This document shows, piece by piece, positions 20,006-22,694 of a stretch of 22,694 bases of DNA. The notes below the pieces were generated by a model that was not told the origin of the DNA, did no database searches, and worked only from the letters and a program-made list of their open reading frames with translations. Position numbers and translations under genes: made by a program. The stretch lies in IMG/VR virus record IMGVR_UViG_3300031576_000277, positions 1 through 22,694 of that record. One strand, 5' to 3'. This DNA comes from a virus. Every line of letters begins with the position of its first letter. Position 1 is the first letter of the stretch.

Positions 20006-21019
20006 TCACACCTCCAGGACGGACGCAGGCGGCACGCCGCCGCTGGCCGTGGTTTCGCCGGTTGAAGACTCGCTCGCCCGGACGAGCACCGGGCACTCGA
20101 CCCTGATCCCCACCCGTGTCGTGTCCGCGAGCGGTACGGCCCGGATCCCGGGCGCGCCCAACACCGTCGTCAATTCGTTGTACCCGAGCTGCGGGCGGTC
20201 GCTGATGACTCTAAGGATTGCGTCCTGGTAGCGCCGGCCGCGGTTGTAGAGGTCGCCAGCGCCCGCCTCCTCGCGGTTCGCGAAGTTGAGCGCCACCATG
20301 CACGGACACTCGATCTCCCAGCCAGCCCGCGTGCCGACGGCCGCCGCCGCGTGCCTCGCCAGGTGGTAAGGCGCGTTCTGGAACCGCAGGCCAGTTTCGT
20401 AAACCTCGACCTCGCAGTGATCGGGCGACATCGCCGGCCGCGGGAATGCGTACCAGTTCTCTACTGCCGGCAGAGGCTTCGAATCTCCGCGCTCGGTCGT
20501 GACGTGGGTCAGCTCGGCGTTGAGGTTGTCGTACAGCGTCTTCATCAATGCCCGCACAGGGAATTCGGAGCCGATCCTAGCCACGGCTTCCTCCCCGACT
20601 GCGCTGTCGTCCACGTACCACGTCGCCGAACCGTTGAGGTTGGTGTTGACGATTGCCTCGAACTCTGCTTCCGCAGTGGTCCCGGAAGCGACGAACGAGA
20701 AGTCCTCGAACGTCCAGTCCGGGATGTCGCCTCCGACGACCGACAGCTTGATGCTCCCGTCGATCTTCGCGCGGAACGTCATGCGACTCGATCCACCACC
20801 GCGTAGCCAAAACCGAAACGGGTACGTGAACCCGGCAACGGTCGGCACCGTCTGAACGAACCTGCTGAACAGACTGATCGGCCCGAATGCCGAGTACTGG
20901 CTGAAGAGCTTCGCGGACTGCACCCCCGTCCGTGCCTGCGCAGTGCTGTACGCCGCCTCGCCGGTCAGGGTCCAACCGGTCGCAAGCTCGAAGCCCGGAT
21001 TGATGAGAAGGTTCGGCAC
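20006..21019 (-). CDS. neck/tail-terminator-type protein with N-terminal carbohydrate-binding-like domain
   Basis: 337 aa from a GTG directly after the previous stop. Residues ~1-140 form a jelly-roll module (LLINPGFELATGWTLTGEAA, then YPFRFWLRGGG, FEDFSFVASGTTAEAEFEAI, ATWYVDDSAV), very like CBM_4_9-type carbohydrate-binding modules. Residues ~145-337 look like a neck protein (RALMKTLYDNLNAELTHVTT, GAGDLYNRGRRYQDAILRVI, TTRVGIRVECPVLVRA) in the place of the tail terminator. Its location between completion protein and tube protein supports this. A sugar-binding module here would sit at the neck of the virion. Confidence 0.78.
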   Translation of the reverse strand: MPNLLINPGFELATGWTLTGEAAYSTAQARTGVQSAKLFSQYSAFGPISLFSRFVQTVPTVAGFTYPFRFWLRGGGSSRMTFRAKIDGSIKLSVVGGDIPDWTFEDFSFVASGTTAEAEFEAIVNTNLNGSATWYVDDSAVGEEAVARIGSEFPVRALMKTLYDNLNAELTHVTTERGDSKPLPAVENWYAFPRPAMSPDHCEVEVYETGLRFQNAPYHLARHAAAAVGTRAGWEIECPCMVALNFANREEAGAGDLYNRGRRYQDAILRVISDRPQLGYNELTTVLGAPGIRAVPLADTTRVGIRVECPVLVRASESSTGETTASGGVPPASVLEV

Positions 21020-21544
21020 TCATCTACTCCCCCGCCACGCCTGAATCGCTCGTATGCGTCGCGCAATGTGCGGAGCCATCCCACGCGCGATCCCCTCGCG
21101 GATATCGGCCACGTTCGCAGCGGTCAAGTTGATCGGAGGCCGCACGGGGAGCCGCGGCCCACCTTGCGCGTGGAACACGGCATAGGGTGGGCCGGACGCA
21201 CCAAGCACGATGCGCCACCCACGAGGGCCGCGGTCGCCGTATGCGAGGTGCTCCCCTGCGAGATTGCCAAACGCCTTCCGCATGCGTCCGGTCATGTGCA
21301 GAATCTTCAGCGACGCGGGGTGGCCTCGCCTCCGCGCAGCCCGCTTCCGCGCTATCGTCGCCGGCGCGAGCGGATGCCACGGCGCTCCTCCCGACTGGCC
21401 CTCTGTAGCGAAGATCGTCCGCTCTGCCGACCGGAATGGCACGTCGGCGAGTCGTGCCGCGTCGGCGATGACAGCCGCGTCAAGCCGGAAGAGGCTCTCG
21501 AGCTCTACCGTCCTCGGATTGATCGAAGCCCTTATTCGGATCAC
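21020..21544 (-). CDS. virion morphogenesis / tail completion protein
   Basis: 174 aa from a GTG preceded by GGTAGG. Starts with IRIRASINPRTVELESLFRL; the middle has WHPLAPATIARKRAARRRGH, then ILHMTGRMRKAF and beta strands including WRIVLGASGPPYAVFHAQGG. These match the phage virion morphogenesis family (Mu gpG/P2 gpS type), which completes heads or tails at the neck. Longer upstream frames overlap the previous connector gene and are unlikely to be used. Confidence 0.82.
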   Translation of the reverse strand: MIRIRASINPRTVELESLFRLDAAVIADAARLADVPFRSAERTIFATEGQSGGAPWHPLAPATIARKRAARRRGHPASLKILHMTGRMRKAFGNLAGEHLAYGDRGPRGWRIVLGASGPPYAVFHAQGGPRLPVRPPINLTAANVADIREGIARGMAPHIARRIRAIQAWRGSR

Positions 21545-21551
21545 CTGGTAC

Positions 21552-22076
21552 CTACCACCGCGTGTTGACGCCGAAGCCCTTAGATCTCGGCGGCTCGGCC
21601 TCGAAGCCCGACTCGTTGAATTGGGCCGCCGCGATCCCACCCGTGGTCGTTGAGGTCCTTGCACTCGATGTCGCCGACCCCAACGCGCCCGAGACGACAA
21701 AGCCCTCCAGGGCGTCGAGTTGCTTGTAGCCTTCGTCCCACAGCGCCTGCACCCCGGGCGGATCCGTGTCCGCGGACTTGATGTCGTGCATGAAGAGCAC
21801 GTCGCCAGCGGCCAGGTGCGCGTTGGCCGAATCCGCCAGGTTCTTGAGCGTCTTGCCTGCCGCAGTAGCCTCCGAGATCGGCGAACCACCGGACGGAGGC
21901 GTTGCCGCGAACCCAAGGGAGTTGATGCGCGCCGAGACCTCCGCGCCGCGAAGCGCCATCCTGTCGAGCGCATGCTGCGACGTCGGAACCGTAGTGCCGC
22001 TCAGCACGCCACGAGCTACCAGCGCCTCGACCCTGTCTATCGTCGTGTAGGAGTCCGCCTCGACAAACGCCGGCAC
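21552..22076 (-). CDS. head-tail connector protein
   Basis: 174 aa from an ATG three bases after the upstream stop. The N-terminal MPAFVEADSYTTIDRVEALV and helices through DRMALRGAEVSARINSLGFA resemble gp6/gp15-type adaptors that bind the portal ring. The middle keeps LKNLADSANAHLAAGDVLFM and DPPGVQALWDEGYKQLDALE. The C-terminal ~50 residues are Ser/Thr/Gly-rich and probably flexible. Position after the capsid genes and before the completion protein is standard. Confidence 0.78.
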   Translation of the reverse strand: MPAFVEADSYTTIDRVEALVARGVLSGTTVPTSQHALDRMALRGAEVSARINSLGFAATPPSGGSPISEATAAGKTLKNLADSANAHLAAGDVLFMHDIKSADTDPPGVQALWDEGYKQLDALEGFVVSGALGSATSSARTSTTTGGIAAAQFNESGFEAEPPRSKGFGVNTRW

Positions 22077-22079
22077 GGC

Positions 22080-22289
22080 CTACTCCTGGCCCTTCGTTTT
22101 CCGAGCCTTGGGCGCCGGCTCGGGATCATCCTCGGCCGCCTCGGCCGCCTCGACCGCCTCGACCGCAGCCCCGAGTGCCTCGACCGAATCTGCCGGAATG
22201 TCCAGGACCCTCCCGACACCGATCAGGCCAAGCGGCACGCCAGGCGGGGGCTGCGAGAGCTTGAACTGCTGGATCACACGTACTTTCAT
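22080..22289 (-). CDS. small head-region protein, 69 aa
   Basis: Strong ribosome site AAAGGAGG four bases before the ATG. Residues ~1-38 (MKVRVIQQFKLSQPPPGVPL and GVGRVLDIPADS) form a small beta domain. The remainder is acidic and Ala/Glu/Pro-rich, ending KARKTKGQE. Small proteins of this kind between capsid and connector genes are common in siphophages and mostly unnamed. A minor capsid-stabilising or assembly role is possible. Confidence 0.72.
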   Translation of the reverse strand: MKVRVIQQFKLSQPPPGVPLGLIGVGRVLDIPADSVEALGAAVEAVEAAEAAEDDPEPAPKARKTKGQE

Positions 22290-22366
22290 GCGCCTCCTTT
22301 ACCGGGCCGGGAGCCAAGCGCCCATGTGACAAACGCTTAACCCCCGACCCGAAAACTACCGGACTA
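22290..22366 (-). other. intergenic spacer after the capsid gene
   Basis: This 77-base gap is one of the few in the late operon. It holds a weak inverted repeat, AAGCG and CGCTT, around a 13-base loop, and the ribosome site of the next gene. No T-run terminator and no convincing promoter are visible. The hairpin may protect the end of the capsid message, but this is speculative. Confidence 0.4.
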
Positions 22367-22694
22367 CTACGCGCCCGTGATGATCTGCCCGAGTGCTGTC
22401 GTCACCGCGACGACATCGAAGAGCGCCTGGGCTCGGACGATGTCCGAGTGCTTGCGCTCCTCCCGGTACTTCTCCACGGCGATAACCGCGCCCTTGAAGC
22501 CCGGAACTGTAGGCGAGATGATCACGCCGAAACCCGGGGACATAAGCGACGGTCGGCCTGACTTGACGTAGATCGCGCACGTCGAGGTTCCCCAGAGATC
22601 GGCGAAGGCGTTCGCAGCTCCTTCCTTCGACGTAAGCTTGACTCCGGGGCCAACAAAGACGCTGCCGATGCCGATGATCTCAGCGACGTTGCTG
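22367..22694 (-). CDS. major capsid protein, C-terminal part (partial)
   Basis: The frame is open from the window edge to a TAG and gives 109 residues. It contains SNVAEIIGIGSVFVGPGVKL, DLWGTSTCAIYVKSGRPSLM and ends HSDIVRAQALFDVVAVTTAL-GQIITGA. The closing pattern, a charged KYREERKHSDIVRAQ segment followed by short strands and a small C-terminal helix, is the usual end of HK97-fold siphophage capsid proteins. Its position just before the connector genes supports this. The portal, protease and terminase genes would lie beyond the window. Confidence 0.75.
   Translation of the reverse strand, partial: SNVAEIIGIGSVFVGPGVKLTSKEGAANAFADLWGTSTCAIYVKSGRPSLMSPGFGVIISPTVPGFKGAVIAVEKYREERKHSDIVRAQALFDVVAVTTALGQIITGA

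Noticed and set aside
1-22694. CRISPR array, integrase, attachment site or insertion sequence
   Set aside because: No regularly spaced repeats of 25-40 bases, no integrase or transposase motifs and no terminal inverted repeats were seen on either strand.

Overview
The window is part of the genome of a tailed double-stranded DNA bacteriophage with a long non-contractile (siphovirus-type) tail. No host gene is visible. The DNA is GC-rich (low sixties percent by eye) and almost every base is coding. Most genes touch or overlap the next one by 1 to 4 bases. The host cannot be named. A single-domain M15-type endolysin without a wall-binding domain, small exported proteins and a lambda-like tail tip fit a Gram-negative host, but this is inference.

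Layout. Positions 1-3282 carry a plus-strand train of small accessory or early genes: a Gly-rich C-terminal fragment, a zinc-ribbon-like protein, several short unknown proteins and a coiled-coil protein. It ends with a DNA (cytosine-5) methyltransferase. A second, well-initiated 268-codon frame lies wholly inside the methyltransferase gene and resembles a separate phage protein family. Positions 22694-3302 are one long minus-strand late operon, read right to left: major capsid protein C-terminus, small head protein, head-tail connector, virion morphogenesis/tail completion protein, a connector with a carbohydrate-binding-like N-terminus, major tail tube protein, a small zinc-site protein, the tail assembly chaperone pair joined by a -1 frameshift at GGGAAAC, the tape measure protein (930 aa) and a minor tail protein. 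Next is a giant 1974-aa tail-tip protein that fuses lambda gpL-like (four-cysteine Fe-S) and gpJ-like regions with several jelly-roll-like modules. A fibre-like protein and a SAM-dependent methyltransferase-like protein follow.

The last third of the late operon (about 7.5 kb down to 3.3 kb) holds about sixteen small, tightly coupled genes. They include a secreted cysteine-rich FN3-like protein, membrane and coiled-coil proteins, zinc-finger-like miniproteins, a tRNA-like CAU gene that overlaps one of them, and the lysis cassette: a 34-aa coupled leader ORF, M15 endolysin, holin-like proteins and a membrane-to-outer-membrane candidate spanin.

The structural genes follow the usual head, connector, tail tube, chaperone, tape measure, tip order. 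Translational coupling probably sets much of the stoichiometry. The most unusual points are the two-frame coding of the methyltransferase gene, the gpL-gpJ-jelly-roll fusion, jelly-roll-like modules at both the neck and the tip of the virion, and the tRNA-like gene inside the late operon. Family assignments come from reading the sequence and from memory. No database search was run.
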